Shown here: piece after piece, positions 12,580 to 25,494 of the stretch
Layout: each line of letters starts with the position of its first letter
Position numbering within the stretch: the first letter of the stretch is position 1
Assembly (NCBI RefSeq): GCF_000204055.1
Contig: NW_006768845.1
Coordinates: forward strand, 72,471 to 136,470
DNA from: Melampsora larici-populina 98AG31
Taxonomy: Eukaryota > Basidiomycota > Pucciniomycetes > Pucciniales > Melampsoraceae
Reading direction: 5' to 3'
Length of the DNA stretch: 64,000 nt
Translations under genes and position numbers: made by a program
Notes under the pieces: model-generated
Told to the model about the DNA's origin: nothing
The model's input: only the letters and a program-made list of their open reading frames with translations
Database searches by the model: none

Positions 12580-12885
12580 CTTTAGACCCAAGAGATAATT
12601 GGACAGGGTCTTCGAACCAATGTCGTGATCGGTCAGTTCACCTTCTACCCGTCCCGCCCACCAACAGAAATTGTAGATGTCGATTGGCGCGGCTGGTAAC
12701 ACGAAAGGAATCGGATGCGAGTTGTCCCAGAAGTTGAGAAACTTCTTTACAGCGCCGTTGTAGCTTTTCAACGTGCTTTCCTTCCAACCGTGCAGTAGGT
12801 GTAACTGGAGTGGACTGGGCTGGGATGGTGGCTCGACTCCTGACAGAAACGCCGTCAGGGTATTCAAGCGTAAAGTCGAGGACAT
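12580..12885 (-). pseudogene. DIRS-1 tyrosine recombinase, N-terminal fragment
   Basis: The frame starts at ATG 12885 (MSSTLRLNTLTAF) and shows the SAM-like N-terminal core-binding region, with the motif LHGWKESTLKSYNGAVKKF also present in DIRS-2 as AESWSPATLKHYNAGVSKL. It is cut after SNYLLGLK by the Copia-2 3' LTR, whose first bases supply a TGA. In DIRS elements this enzyme inserts the circular cDNA instead of an integrase. Confidence 0.85.
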
Positions 12886-13114
12886 GATGAAGAGCACAAA
12901 CGACGAAACAAAGAAGGATTCGTAATCCTACACACGAACCAAGAGGGGTAATGCTCGCTAAAAAGGTAAGTACCTTATTCTTGTGCGCAAGACACGACAA
13001 CTTTTATTACATTTGGCAAGGACAGAACGTTATCAAACAACGCGATGGGCGTAGCGAGTTTGAAAGATTCACGATTTAGTGGAAATAAGAATGCAGATCA
13101 TAATACACAACGAG

Positions 13115-14880
13115 CTAGTTGAACAGGGAACATGTGACTACTGGGAACAGAACTCCTGATAGGTCTAAAGGCATGTCTAAAGTGATCAAATCTTTAAGAT
13201 CATGTTCCTTCCTCTCGCCCGAGACCAGATCAATTCCTCTATCGCCTTGCAAAAGTTTATCGGCCAAGTTATCATCTGATATTACCCTCTTTGGGTATAG
13301 GTCGATTTGGTGCTCAATCAAGATTTGTTGGATAATCTTCCACTCACTGTTCACCTCTTTGTCCCTTGACTTGCGTTTTTCTACAGCCGCTTGGCTGGTA
13401 GTATTATCTGTCCATACTACCAAGTTCCTCCCGCGACCATAGCCTAATTTAATGGCCATCAAGAGACCCATACAAATCGCCACAGTCTCCAGACATGCTA
13501 TGGTACGTGTATTCTTCCCGGAGTGACGCCAACCCGATATTGCTTCGAATTGAATCCACTTGACTCCAATCAGGATTCCTACGCCCCAATCAGATGCGTC
13601 CCCAACCCATCCAATTTTGACAGGGTCGGGTGTGGCAATCAACCGTAAATTCTTGAAGGATTTCAATGTTGTTAGCCAAAAGGAAACATCTTCTAATATG
13701 TCTTCTGGCAAGTGTTGTTTAGCTTGATGGTGCACCCATCTTGCTTTCCACCCATATAGGCTACAGAGATAGCACCTTAGTTGTGGTAGTAAATAAGATA
13801 CGTGACATAGCCATCCTACAAACACATCGACTTGGTTGTAGTTCCACGAAGCTGACGGTTTTAAGAACTCTTCAATTTGTTGAATCCTAATTGCTAATAT
13901 CTCCTTGGTCAGCTTCACCGTTTTGTTGAAGCCGTTCCATACGAAACCGATAAATTTTTGTTCATATTGGAATTTTGAACACTTCTTTTTGTTCGTTAAG
14001 ACACCTAATTGCTGAGATCTCTTAACTATATCAGCCATGTCAGTTGATGACCCCAATCTCTTCACGAAGAGATTATCATCAACCCAACGAAACACTGTGA
14101 CCAAATCGAATTCAGCTATCATGATTCTTTTCCAAGCGTCTGCCGGTCGACCGAAAGAACCGATCCAGCAACGCCTCCAAAAGTTATTCTGGTGTCTAAG
14201 TAAAGCTGTCCATTTGTGCTTAACACCATTAAGTACTTCCATTGTTCCATTAACGTCGGGATTTGGCGATACACCTTTTCCCAGTCAAACAAAGCTAGTA
14301 GAAATAACTCTTTTGAAAGTTTGAAAAATTTTGCGACCTTGTTGAAATCATCCCAGGTCGTCTTAAAATCATCCACATTAACAAATGAGTTAACCGATTT
14401 AATAAGTGGGTCGTTCTTAGGATAAGATAAATCGTTAATAGGCCTTGTTGAACTATTGCCGTTTGCCACGGCCCCAAGAGGGTTTGTTCTAAAGAATGAG
14501 AACACTTTTGAAACCTCTTCATGAGTGTAGGGACCAAACATGCGCCTTTTTGACAATTCTTCGTTCATGCTCTTCACGATCTTCTCCGCTGCTAGCTCAG
14601 ATGAAGAATGATTGCTGGGAGTATAGAAAGGAAGGTCCAACACCTTGTGATTTGGTATACCTTGGTCAAAACCAAATTCAAATCCGTGCAACACATCCGC
14701 GAATTCGTCTATCAGTCTCGCCTGTCTAAGTGCTTTCCTCCACTCTGGGATATTCATCTCACAACTAATGCTTGTTGGCCAGTTCTTTGGTATAATCTGG
14801 ATCTGTGAGACTCTCTTTTCTGGATGACTCCTTGTAATGTTTCTCACTGGATGCTCAATATAGTTTCTGATTATATTTCT
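13115..14880 (-). pseudogene. DIRS-1 reverse transcriptase-RNase H, one frameshift
   Basis: The upstream part (to about 14160) carries the DIRS RT N-terminal motifs (FDQGIPNHK, GPYTHEEVSKVFSFFRTNPLGAV, RPINDLSYP). A one-base loss near 14160-14170 (between GGVAG and FGRPADAWKR) shifts the frame into the downstream part with the RT catalytic box RWVDDNL (about 14060) and RNase H motifs (VGDASDWGVGILIG; WTDNTTSQAA). The 5' end is uncertain: a splice acceptor TTTTTTCTTAG ends at 14881, so the RT exon may be joined to the Gag exon. DIRS-2 (29752-31418) is the homologue with the same domain order. Frameshift and two LTR insertions downstream make the copy dead. Confidence 0.85.
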
Positions 14881-15143
14881 AAGAAAAAAACACAACCAAA
14901 TTAGAACCAAAACAACATCACAAGCAAAGGAAAACAATTTCAACATCAATATCATGATAAGGATCAATAGAAAGAAATATCTAGGATTTGTTACAATCAA
15001 ATGTAAAGTTATTAACATGCCAACTGAGATGTAATTAAGCCACATACAATGGTTGTACATGAACTAAAATAAATCATCGCAGGAAAATTAGAGCAAAACT
15101 CGAAATCAGAAAAGAGTCATAACCTACGATTTACTACCGCTAG

Positions 15144-16820
15144 CTACCGGCGCATCATTCGTTTCCCCTTCCTAACATAATTTGGATCGAAGTGATTACC
15201 ATGATAACCCTTCCTCTTCTTTCCGTCAGGTTGAACTTTTGTAGCATTTGGAAGTTGATTATTATAGGAGTTTTGGTTGTTTACGAATGGGACATTCTTG
15301 TTCACTGCTTGGGAATTGTAATTGTTGTTATTAATGAAACTTGAATTGCTATTGTAAGATGAGTTTCTGGAGATTGAATGTTGATTCTTTGGAGCACCTG
15401 TGTTGTGATCCCAATCGAATCTCTCACCACCTTCCGCATAAGGATTATCCTTGAAAGTTAATTCATCACATTTCCTTGCCTTAGGGAAACATATTTCTTT
15501 AATGTCGCTTCTGAATTTTGATATGTCAATTGGACCATTTGTTCCATCTTAATAGATCACTTTCTCAGTAAACAACAAAGATCTTAATTTTAAATCGTAT
15601 CTGAAAGCAACCATCCAACACTCGGTCTCTCTAATGTTCTCTACGTTTTCTTTATGTAACCCCAACCATTCTGCTAATTTAACATATTTAAATTTATAAC
15701 AAATAGCTTTTATAAAATTACGATAATTAATTGTCCAAGCCATATAAGTTTGAGAGAATTCATGAGGGTACGGTAAGCCTGAGTAAAGGTTTTGAGCTTT
15801 AGTCGATTCATCGCTTTTAACTTTCTTCTCTGCATGGTACTGCCAAGCTTCTTCTTGCCAGTCTTCGTTGAATATCGTTAAAGGTACTGGTAATTTCAAC
15901 TCTTTGATGTTCTTCTTGAAGAAAGGGGTTAAGCCTACATTACTATCTGTACCGGTTGATGCTCCTTCTTTGAAGGTGAAACCATTTTCTACGACTTGCT
16001 CATTTGATATTCATGATATTAATGATTTCTTCGGTATGAACAACGCTTCACTAGGTTTCAACAAGTTCTTGTCTATCTTCGCAATCTCTTCAATGGATGG
16101 TGATCTAGACAAAGATTTAGAGGACATTGTGGATTTCATCTGCTCGTGAATTCAAAATGAGAAAGCTGCTTCTTCTTTATTCTCTGCTAATATCGCAGCT
16201 GTTGCCTTATCCATGGTCATGTCTAGGTCTTTCATCTGCTGGGTTACTATGATCGATGGCGTTAGTGGAGCACCTATTTAAAAACCAAAAGTGACAGTTG
16301 TTAATAATGGTTATAATAAAATATCAATTATGACATAATAATTATATTACCCGGTATAACAGTTTGTGGGTTACTACCTAACAACTGAGTATAACTATTG
16401 TCTATTTGGATTCTTCCTTTTCCCTTCTCGATCGGACCATCTACAGTCGAAGATGACGAGATTGAAGTATCTTTCGATGTTTTGTTCTTATCTTTATCAG
16501 AATTCTCTTGAGCCGAATTGCCTATAACTGAATTCATTGAAGAGAGCTTTCTAAGTTCTAACTTTTTATCATAGGAAATATTGTAAACACAACTTACCCG
16601 TTGTGTCAATATCCTTTTCCTTTAGCTGAACATTATCACCTGTTGAGACATTGTTGGTATTAACCTGATTGTCTTTTGTAGAGGTGGTTTCGATGTTATT
16701 GGCATTAGCCTGGTCATCTGAGGTAGCCTCACTGGTGTTCTTCTTATTGGCATCGATTGTTGTTAATAAGTTGACAACATCTTGTCCTTCCTTACTTGAT
16801 GGGGTTTTCCTCTTCGACAT
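15144..16820 (-). pseudogene. DIRS-1 Gag-like ORF, two in-frame stops
   Basis: Starts at ATG 16820 (MSKRKTPSSKEGQ) with a Ser/Thr/Asn-rich N-terminal region. Two probable introns follow (donor GTAAGT near 16600; acceptor TTTTTAAATAG at about 16276). The conserved middle (FNEDWQEEAWQYH, GLPYPHEFSQTYMAW, ECWMVAFRYDLKLR) and an Asn-rich basic C-terminus ending KRMMRR at 15144 complete it. In-frame TGA at 16152-16154 and a TAA near 15549 break the frame. Position upstream of the RT and the basic tail support a Gag role; the family is not otherwise recognised. Confidence 0.6.
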
Positions 16821-17515
16821 CTTGAGCTTTCGAGTAATAACGATGAAATTAAAAACTAAAACTAAATTTGATATGATATTAACAAAATATCTAATTTGAA
16901 CACAAAAAAGAAGTCTTGAGGACTTTGGAGAGAAAGCCGCGCTAGGCGAGAAAGACACAAAACACGGGACAGGTGATGGAGGGGAAAGATGAGAAGGAAG
17001 ATTCGAATGTGAGAACAGGAGGGAACTCTTGGGGAGTGAGTCTATAAGACTACACCACGGGGCAATTGAGCTCGCCGTTTGATGGTCGAGAAAGACCGCC
17101 GATAGACCAGATTCGCTGGGTGGTGGCTGGCCGCCAAAAACCGGTCAGTGGAATGGCCGTCTTTTGGCTGGTCTTCGCTGGCGGCCGTGAGCTGGCCAAA
17201 AGACGGCCGTGAGCCGATCAAGCGGCCAGCTTCGAGCCAATCGAGATGATCCGCGTGGGCTCTTGATCGATCAATCGACTAGCTGTCTGCTGGTCAGTTG
17301 ATGGTCTGTAGCCGGTATTTGACCATTATTGTTCTGCTGGCTCAGATCCAGTCGCTTCTTGACTGGCTTTTAGTTTTGATTGATACCATTGAATTGCAAT
17401 TTATGTACATATTTTATTGTTTATGCGATACAAAAAAGATACATATGTAATAGAATGAAACAAAGATAATCTGAAAGGATAACAATATGGATGATGTTGA
17501 TGTGTAGAACGTAAT

Positions 17516-19371
17516 TTAAGTATCTGCAGAGGGGTGTTGAGGTAAGGCAGCAATAGCTGCATCAACTTGTGATTCAGTTGGAAGCTTGAAGTCAGTTAAA
17601 TTTAATTTTCTTAAATCTTCAGCGGTGTGTTGGCCATCAAAAAGTCGTTTGTCTTCTTCGATGACAAGCTTGTAGAAGCTGTTGGACCAATATGAAATGA
17701 GTGTCATTAAAATCAATAAGAAATTGAAAACGGATCACTCACGCTTCGGTAAAACGAGGTCCTTTTGATCGTAATCGGGCGAGTTGACTATCGGTATTCT
17801 TCCAGATATGGGAACTAGCTTTTCCTTCAGTAGAGAGCTCAAGAAACACAGATTCCATTCGCTGAAAATGAAGGCAAGCCATTAATGAAAAAACTACACT
17901 GTATGCACATCAGACTAAGTCAAAGATGACATACCAGATAGGCATAGCGAGACTTCTTGGGCAGGTCAGCTTGGTGTAAAACTTCGGTGTCCGTAGTGGT
18001 TCGTTTTCCAGGACCGGGAAAGTCAGCCATCTGTAAGTAATTTAGATTGAATTTAACAACATTTCAATCTACAGAGGATGAGAAAAAGGTCCTGACCAAT
18101 ACGAGCAGATCGCTCAGCGTTGGAAGCGCATTCGAAGTTGAGCCCCATTTGGGGTGAGCGTTACGGAGAAGCTACAAGGATGAAACAGCTGTTGAGTAAG
18201 ATTCACATTGGATTCGTTGGTTAAAGAAAATATACATACAATGTGATGAAGATTTTCACGACCGATTTTACACTTTTTCTTGATCAAAGCAATGACATCT
18301 TTATGAAACCGAGTATGAGCTCCAGCACGGACTTCTGGTAAGTTTATGTCCTTCCAGCCTGGGTCCTGTGCTCTAACCCGATCCTGAGAGTTGCATTCAA
18401 GGAATGATTAGGCTCAGTACAGAAGATTGCAGCAGTAAGTGAAAAGGAGGAGAAAAATGACTTACAATCACACGTTCCTCAAGAGAATGAGTGAGGGTTC
18501 CTTTCTGGCCTTTTATGTTAAGGATGCCCTCTGTATCGGTGTATGCTTGGAGGTAGGAAGCACCTATAAAATCAAAGACCGCATCGACCACCAATTTCTA
18601 CATTGATCATCGAGACAAGTTAGATTAACAAGTGTAGTATAGTAGATTGAAAGATGAACTTACTGTGAGTGCCTCCGAAGGTTTCCAAGGTGGAAGAGGA
18701 GCAGTTAAAGTTGGAGTTGGATTTGTATTTGTTGTGTTGTTGGAGTTTGATGGATTTTGGGATAATGAAAGTTGTTCAATTTGGCGAGCAAGATTCTGAT
18801 AACACTGAGCTGTAAAGACAGTCAGAGCAATCAAGCGAGAATCATCACCCATTCTCTGATGATTTACACAAATGATGAAGATCAGTGAGTGCTTGAACTG
18901 GGTGGAAGTCAAAAAAAGAAGTCAAGAAGATGAATAAAAGATGTAAGAAGTGCTTACATTGCTGACCACACGAGTGTCTTCAAGGATTTCAGGATCCAAT
19001 CCAGCTTGTGATGCAAGCGTATCAAAAACAGGGATTGCAGTTGATAAGGTTGGACCAGGATCATATTGATTTCCGAGGTTTCCGAGGTTTGATCGTGGAG
19101 GGAGAAATCCAGAAAGATCAGGATTGGGTCCAAGATCAAAATCCCGTTGATTGGGTTGGGTCATTTCATCATCTGTGAATGATGTGGATTGCTGCTGCTG
19201 GTCAAGTGATCCGATACCTCTGTTGGGATTAGGATGTCGATTTGGTAAAGTGGGACCTCTATGTCCTCCTTGATTGTTGGAGTTGGAAAAGCTGGCTCGA
19301 TTAGACCCATTGTTGGAGTGAGATTGTTGACTTCCACGGGTTGGATACAGACTTAGACCTCCATGAAACAT
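17516..19371 (-). pseudogene. Transposon accessory gene, 8 exons, one frameshift
   Basis: Exons by GT-AG signals: 19371-18958, 18855-18664, 18597-18466, 18383-18240, 18171-18097, 18030-17935, 17862-17743, 17678-17516; stop at 17516-17518. The first exon encodes a Gln/Asn/Pro/Gly-rich low-complexity head. Later exons give an alpha-helical protein (ARQIEQLSLSQ; RMESVFLEL; FYKLVIEEDKRLFDGQHT; end ALPQHPSADT). No catalytic domain is recognised. All exons are in phase except exon 7, where a run of five T (17820-17824) brings a TAG; four T would restore phase, so this is a one-base insertion or an assembly error. It lies tail-side of the transposase within the same TIRs, so a role as second transposition protein, as in CACTA elements, is inferred. 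Confidence 0.65.
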
Positions 19372-19626
19372 TGATAAAAGAGTCTTGGGTGAAGTGAAGA
19401 AAAATATCGGGGATGGACATCAATCAGCACTGACTTTACATTATATTGTCATCACCCTGTGACATCCCACAGTGACACACAAGTCATCTTACAAAAACTC
19501 CCTTCTTACGAATAAAATTGGCACAGGGAGATTATGATATCAAAAGCAAGAAGTTGTTCAATAAAGATGGATTGCTTGAACCAAAAAATATCAATAGACT
19601 AATTACAATAATAAAACAACGAGATA

Positions 19627-22600
19627 TCACTTGTTCTTTTTCTTTTGCTTTTCTTCCTTCCACTTCTGCAATCCAGCGTCAATGGCTTGACTCCACTGTT
19701 CTGGATTGACTGCTGCCACATCTATAGCAGATAACTTCCGGTGAAGTTCCGCTGAGTACAGAGACGCTGAGTTCAGGATATAGGATGGGTTTTGATTGTG
19801 AATAATCTGATGCAGTGGGATGGTTGTGTCTTGACGTTCCACTTGTTTGAATCGTGTGGAACCTATTGCGCACCCAGCGTCATGACAGTTATGCTGGACA
19901 TTTAGCACTGTCTTGAGCTCCTTTCATCAAAAATATTTTGAAAAATGAGAATTGATGGACTTGAGTGGTTTAGTTCAAGTGAATTGACCTACTTTTGGCT
20001 CGAGAAAAACTGAAGTATTGCTTTTGACAATCTCACACATGGAATAAAACGGATGGATGTCTTTTCGATGACATTGTTTCATCTCAATCACACAAGCTGA
20101 GGGTTCCTTTCCTGCAGGCTTCCACATACTCGCAACTGATGCAATGAGTTCGTCAGATGATTGATTGCCTGGTTTAACCTGAAGAATGACATTGTCAATT
20201 AGACAGATAGCATCTGAAGGTACAAAAATTTTACAAACCCATAGAAAAGCACCGTCTTCAACCTTCTGGTCATTAGGTAAGATCAGCTGAGTAACACGCT
20301 CCCACTTGTCATTTTCATGACTTCCAGACAGGAATGTTGGAAGACCATCAGGCACGGTCTCAGGATTTTCGTTGCGTTGAACTGATTGGAGTCGAAATGA
20401 TAGATGTGAGCATTTACATCTATCTCTGTCATAATTCAAAATTAAAGAATTAAAATACCTTTCACGCGAAAGCTTTTCTTCATGTTCCATGATGTATTCA
20501 TGCCAAGCGAATGTTGTAGACGTTTGTTTTTTGCAAACAACTCCAAAACTTTATCCCCAGCTGAAACACGTTGATTGAGCTTTGGATCAAACCACGTCCC
20601 TCCCGAGATAATGTGAAGAATTAATAGATAGCTGTTGAAAGCATCTGCAATATCGCGTCCAGGTGCCTGCCGGTTTGAGTGAATTGAAGCCGCTCGTAAA
20701 ACAGCATTAAAGCTTTCGAAAATCTCAGTAGCAAAGAGACATGAAGGTCCAAACCATTTGATTGAATGAGGTAAATGTGTGAGCATATGAAATTTTGGTT
20801 TATTTGTCCAGCGCGCATTTGATCCAACAAGACAGACTAGTAAGTTGTCAACTGCATTTTGGAGTTCAATCAAGTATTGGTCAATATCCGAAATCTTGTT
20901 TTGGAAAATGAATGAGGCCAAATGAATAAGAGCGCTCCAAAAATCTCGTTTTTCTTTACCGATTTCCTCAAACAGCACAAAGGGGATAGCTTGCATGATT
21001 ATTCGATACTCCTTTCCAACAAGACTTTTATAATATTTGATCAATGTTTCCGGGATAATCGGTGGTATATTCAAGCCTTTTGTATCAAAAGATTCCCATC
21101 GAGCGGATATAGCAGAGTGCCGAGTTGTACCGGGCTTGAGAGGCGAGAGCTCGGTCATCAATTCTTGCCACGGATACTTCGCCACTCCCAAAAGATAGAC
21201 ATGAAGTGCCTCAACTGGTGTATCGTGGTGCCCGTTGAAACCTACATAAGATTTGGTTCAATTTAGCATTCATAGAAATTAGAATAAAGGAAGTAATTCA
21301 TTACCGGGTAGCCGAAGGAATGGATTATAAACCCTTGAGCCTAGTTCTAAATCGAGATCTTGCCAAAATGCATGAGCATCGTTAGGACTCTTGGTTTCAA
21401 AGACTTGTACAACTTTATTCATCAACTTTTCATTCAGCGTATCACGAATCCCATGTAAACGACGAGCTTTTGTAATTTGATCTTTTGCACGTAAATCACT
21501 ACCTATTTTCCAGATTTCTGCGGTTAAGGATTGTGTCTCCTTCCAATCACGAAATGCAAGAGAGTGCTGTAAAGTTTGAAACAAAGATTAGTTGATTGTG
21601 AACTGTCTTTGGTAAGAAATAATCGTTTCAACAATTCACGCACATGCTCAAAATTCTCATCAAGACCTACAAATTTTTGAACATAAGACGTAGTTGTCTT
21701 TTTGTCTTTGGTATCCACTCGAAGATTGCATATTCGACATGGGGTAAGAGTGATTCCCGGATTGATACAATTACATATTTCGGCGTGCATCGGCGAATCT
21801 CCAAGGTAGCATAGTACTACAACCATTACTAAAACCTCAGCGTCAACTTCTCCATCGTATGCTGAGAAGCCTTCAGTCGCAAGAGCACTATAAAGATGAT
21901 GATAGAAAATTTCAAAATTCTATTTCAAGAAATAATCAAATTTAAAATAACCAAACTCACGTAAGCTCATCAACAATCGGTTCACCAAGTTCAAGTGCAC
22001 TTGCAACATTTGAAGTAGCAGCATAATGAATATTATAATCTTGATTTGATAACTTTGTTGGTAAACCACTCAGAGTATAATAGAACGACATATGACAGTT
22101 ATACTTTTTTGATTTATTTCCTGATGTATCGTCTGAGTATAAGGTGATGGGGATGTGGCGAATCAATCTCCCGTTATCCTTCTTTCTCCATGGATTTTCA
22201 ATCGGAATTGTTAGGAGTCCATCGGGGCTTGATTCTAGAAAGATAGAAAAAACAAATTATAATTTGTCCTGTTCAACAAAGAGCTTTAGAAGACTCACGA
22301 TACATAAAAGGTCCACATATATCCTTAAGCTTGATGTGATTTGGACCCGGTAACTCTATTGAAGCAAGTGGACGCCAGAAATCATTCACATTGATAGTAA
22401 AAAGTAATGTAGAGGAGAATTCGGGCTCGGCGTAAATAGCAATATCAAGACCTCGACCGTCGATTTTTTTCACGATTGTTGCCTTCAAACATTTTGAAAA
22501 ATAATTATCACCATCTTTATAAAAGAAGATTGGAACAAAGAGTTCGAACTCGGCTGAAGAAAGAAGTTGAAGTGGTTCATAGATATAGAAATGACCACGT

Positions 22601-23792
22601 CGAGTTTCAATCATTGGTGTACGATATTCTTTTTTGAAGCCTTCTCTCCACTTCTTAGATTGTGATAGTCGATTTATTGGGGTGTTTGTCGCAAGCTCAG
22701 GAATTGTAATTAAATGAGGTCTGACGTGCGGATTTGCCAAGTTCTATCAAACATGAATTTATTCAATCAGTACCAAGTTTTTCTGAAACATCCAAACTGA
22801 AATACTCACCAGAGTAATTGCTTCTTTGATTGGTAACACAAAGCACGGATTTCCTAGCGCACTCTGTGTCTTTGTAACTGTCAACCCCATCTTATTTTTT
22901 AGATCCTTTCTCAAGTTACGTAGCGTGGCCCAGACGGGTAGATTGATGTGACATATAGCAAAGATATCTCTAATCTTGTTGTATTGCTCACGGGACATCA
23001 CATGACGAGTAGTGCCTAGAAGTAGCATCCCAATCAGATTCTTTGAATAATTTATAGAATGTGTCAGTGAAACTAAAAATGTAGAGTGAATGCTGATGTG
23101 AAAGTGATGTCAATGAGGTCTTTGAACATACCTCCTTCTTCTTAAAAGGATACCATTCATCGGATTCATAATCATCCTGTTCTCTATCATCTTTTTCATA
23201 CTCGACTTCATCTTCCTGTTCCTCCAGTCCTGTATCATCACCAGCTAAGCCATGATTAATATCATCCTCATCTGGACCGAGTCCGATATTGTAAAGAGCA
23301 TCCCAGATCAAGTCTGGCCTTTCTTCAACAACAGACTCGACTTCAATTTCAACATCAGCTGGGTTCTCAAAGAGACCCGAGTCATCTTGATCCCATATCG
23401 AGATTGAATTTGAGCGGGTGGGTGGAGGTGCTTCATCCTCAGGTGGAAATTGTTCAGTGTCGTTATCACTGGTCCAATCCATTGCTCCAGCGACGCCAGA
23501 TCCCGATATCGTACTAGAAAGAGCCGGATTCAAACTCGTCATCCCCGCTTGACGCTCCAGAAACTTGGCCACCATGGCTTTGTGGTGTGGCCGCTTAGCA
23601 TGGTCTTCGTAGGATTTAAAACTTTTTCGTGCACAAACTATACATCTGTACTCTGGCTTCTTAGGGTCTTCGGACACGTCTTCAAAGTCTATAAAAAAGA
23701 AAAAAATCAGCCTCTGTACTTGTCTAAAATAGAAGTCGAAGACAACAAGACCTACATTCAGCTACAATTGGGTACTGGTGTGGGGCAGACAT
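19627..23792 (-). CDS. Plavaka-like transposase, 10 exons, intact frame
   Basis: Exons: 23792-23756, 23688-23132, 23040-22810, 22743-22299, 22234-21961, 21887-21644, 21566-21305, 21241-20459, 20423-19993, 19920-19627. They sum to 3558 nt (1185 aa), all in phase with GT-AG introns. The start is ATG 23792; the second exon opens with a C2H2-like finger (YRCIVCARKSFKSYEDHAKR..H). An acidic stretch follows, then the motifs WYPFKKKE, TRHVMSREQYNKI, ITLYSDDTSGNKSKKYN, TSNVASALELGEPIVDEL, MHAEICNC...TPCRIC, KFHMLTHLPHSIKWFGPS and NRQAPGRDIA, known from basidiomycete Plavaka (CACTA-type, RNase H-fold) transposases. Basic tail EEKQKKKNK. The enzyme would cut at the CACCACGGGGC ends. No stop, frameshift or missing splice site was found. 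The first exon (12 codons) is the least certain. Confidence 0.85.
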
Positions 23793-24521
23793 CACAATGA
23801 TATAGTAAGATGATGATCGATCAAAATCGAAGAAAAATGCTCAAAGAGGATACTTCAAGTCGTTTCAAGATAGGATATTAGATTTTTCTCGATGCCAAGT
23901 CCAAAGGGCTCACAGTAAGTTTGAACCCTTTCCCCTCTGTATCTTTCCTGTCAAACTTTGCTGACGTTCTGGCAGCTGTTCCATTTTTATTACTCGTCCT
24001 CCAAAAGACAAACTGAAGCCAGGTTTGAATTTTTACGCACAAGGCCGAAATCAAGCTCTCTTTGTGCTCATCACCTGGAGTAAAGTTGATACCGATGTAT
24101 ATCAATTACGGCGGATTTAATGAGCCAGGTCATGTCTCGAGGTGACCATGGCTTCCATCATCAATTGATGATGGAAAGATTCCATGGCCATGGAGTCTGG
24201 CCATTGGAATCGATACCGAGCTTTCGGCCGTCTGTTTGACCGTCTCAAGGCCAGCTTTTTGAACGTTTCGAAAGCTGGCCGAAAGCTCGGTTTTGGGCTA
24301 TCTTTTGACAGCCATAAGGCTGATCGATTTACCGCCACATCGACCAGCCAAACGACTGGCTTTTTCCAAGCCGAAAGCTCAGGTTTCGGCCAGAAATCAG
24401 CCGGTCTCACCCGACCGTCAAGATCTGACCGAAACTTCAGCTTTCGGCCAGCGTTTGACCGAATTTCAGACACGACGACTTTTCAGCTCAGCTTTTGGCT
24501 CTTCGATTGCCCCGTGGTGTA

Positions 24522-25130
24522 AGACCTCGAGGTCCTGTCTCCATTAGATCCTGCATGATCTTTCCCAAAGCTGAGACAACGGTTCTTGGCATGATCAGGT
24601 CAGACGCGTGATATACCAATCATGACTGGCTGCTAAGCCAAGCCCGTTGACCTCAGACGCGTGGTAGATGGCCCCGCTAGTCCATGGACACGGGCAACCT
24701 ACCTCGTGCCTCGTCCGGGTGCCATATCAAACATACAAGGATCAATTACCCTGTCCAAGACGAGCTTTCAGGAAATGAATGTCCACTTGACCTTCCGAGC
24801 CAACTGTTAGGGCGTCTTCGATCACTTAGTTGAGTTTGATAGTGACCAAGCTATGATAGCTCGCATGGTTTTTGACTAACACCATTGAGCACAAATTATT
24901 GAGAATATTTATTGATGTCGTCCTGATGCCTATTGTCGATAGGGAGACGTGCTTTGAGGCAACCACCCCGACTGAAAGGCCTTTGTGAGCCACGGAACTC
25001 AATCTGGCACCTCAGTTGAGAGTCTGCGCAATGAAGTCCATCATCCTGGATCTTTGCCTACCAACTCTCGATGACAGCTCCCATGATTTCAACAGCTTGC
25101 GCAAATCACGGCCAATCAGTAATTATGTGC
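24522..25130. other. Intergenic, no gene seen
   Basis: No convincing coding sequence. TCAGACGCGTG occurs near 24600 and again near 24652. Right flank of the Plavaka-like element. Confidence 0.5.
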
Positions 25131-25494
25131 ATGTCTAAACTGTGAACAAAGCAAGTTGGGAGGCTGGTCAGCGGTGAGTTTGATGATTGACCACCTCTGA
25201 AGGGCTTCCTTTTGCCTATAAAGGGCTCTGGTTGAGACTCAAAACCCACATCTCCGCCAATCGTCTTCTGATATTACTTCTCTGGAAATGAACCTGGAGG
25301 TCATCGAGTTATCAAAACATCAAATTATGAAGTAATTCAATATCTTGTCACTCACTCTTACGCTCAATCACTCTGTCATATGATTTTTCTTTAGACACCC
25401 TTTGTATCCTCCAAGATAAAATCAGGATATCCTAAATTTATTCCTCAATACAATATCCTCACTAAGGAACTCCAAAAACCCAACACGTATTTAT
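25130..25494 (+). promoter_or_regulatory. Duplicated promoter/leader, copy 1
   Basis: Related to the region before the secreted-protein gene (about 27090-27470): GTTTGATGATTGAC, AGGGCTTCCT, a TATA box (TATAAAG at 25217-25223), and CACTCTTACGCTCAATCACT recur in the same order. A leader intron is likely in copy 2 and possible here (acceptor TTTTCTTTAG near 25395). Confidence 0.7.

Larger units (their letters stand above)
17053..24519. mobile_element. Plavaka/CACTA-like DNA transposon, 7.5 kb
   Basis: Termini CACCACGGGGCAAT and ATTGCCCCGTGGTG are inverted and flanked by TA on both sides (17051-17052; 24520-24521). Subterminal zones (17060-17340; 24180-24480) are rich in short repeats around GGCCGTC/GGCTGGCC and GCTTTCGGCC, typical of CACTA-superfamily transposase binding regions. 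Inside, on the minus strand, lie a transposase gene with an uninterrupted spliced frame and a second gene. The left flank is DIRS-1 sequence. This may be an active autonomous copy. Confidence 0.9.

Noticed and set aside
17053..17057. AGAC considered as 4-bp target duplication for the Plavaka-like element
   Set aside because: It fits the first element only; TA with CACCACGGGGC termini explains both family members.
24184..24547. Long frames on both strands near 24.2-24.5 kb
   Set aside because: They arise from subterminal short repeats (GCTTTCGGCC words) of the Plavaka-like element.
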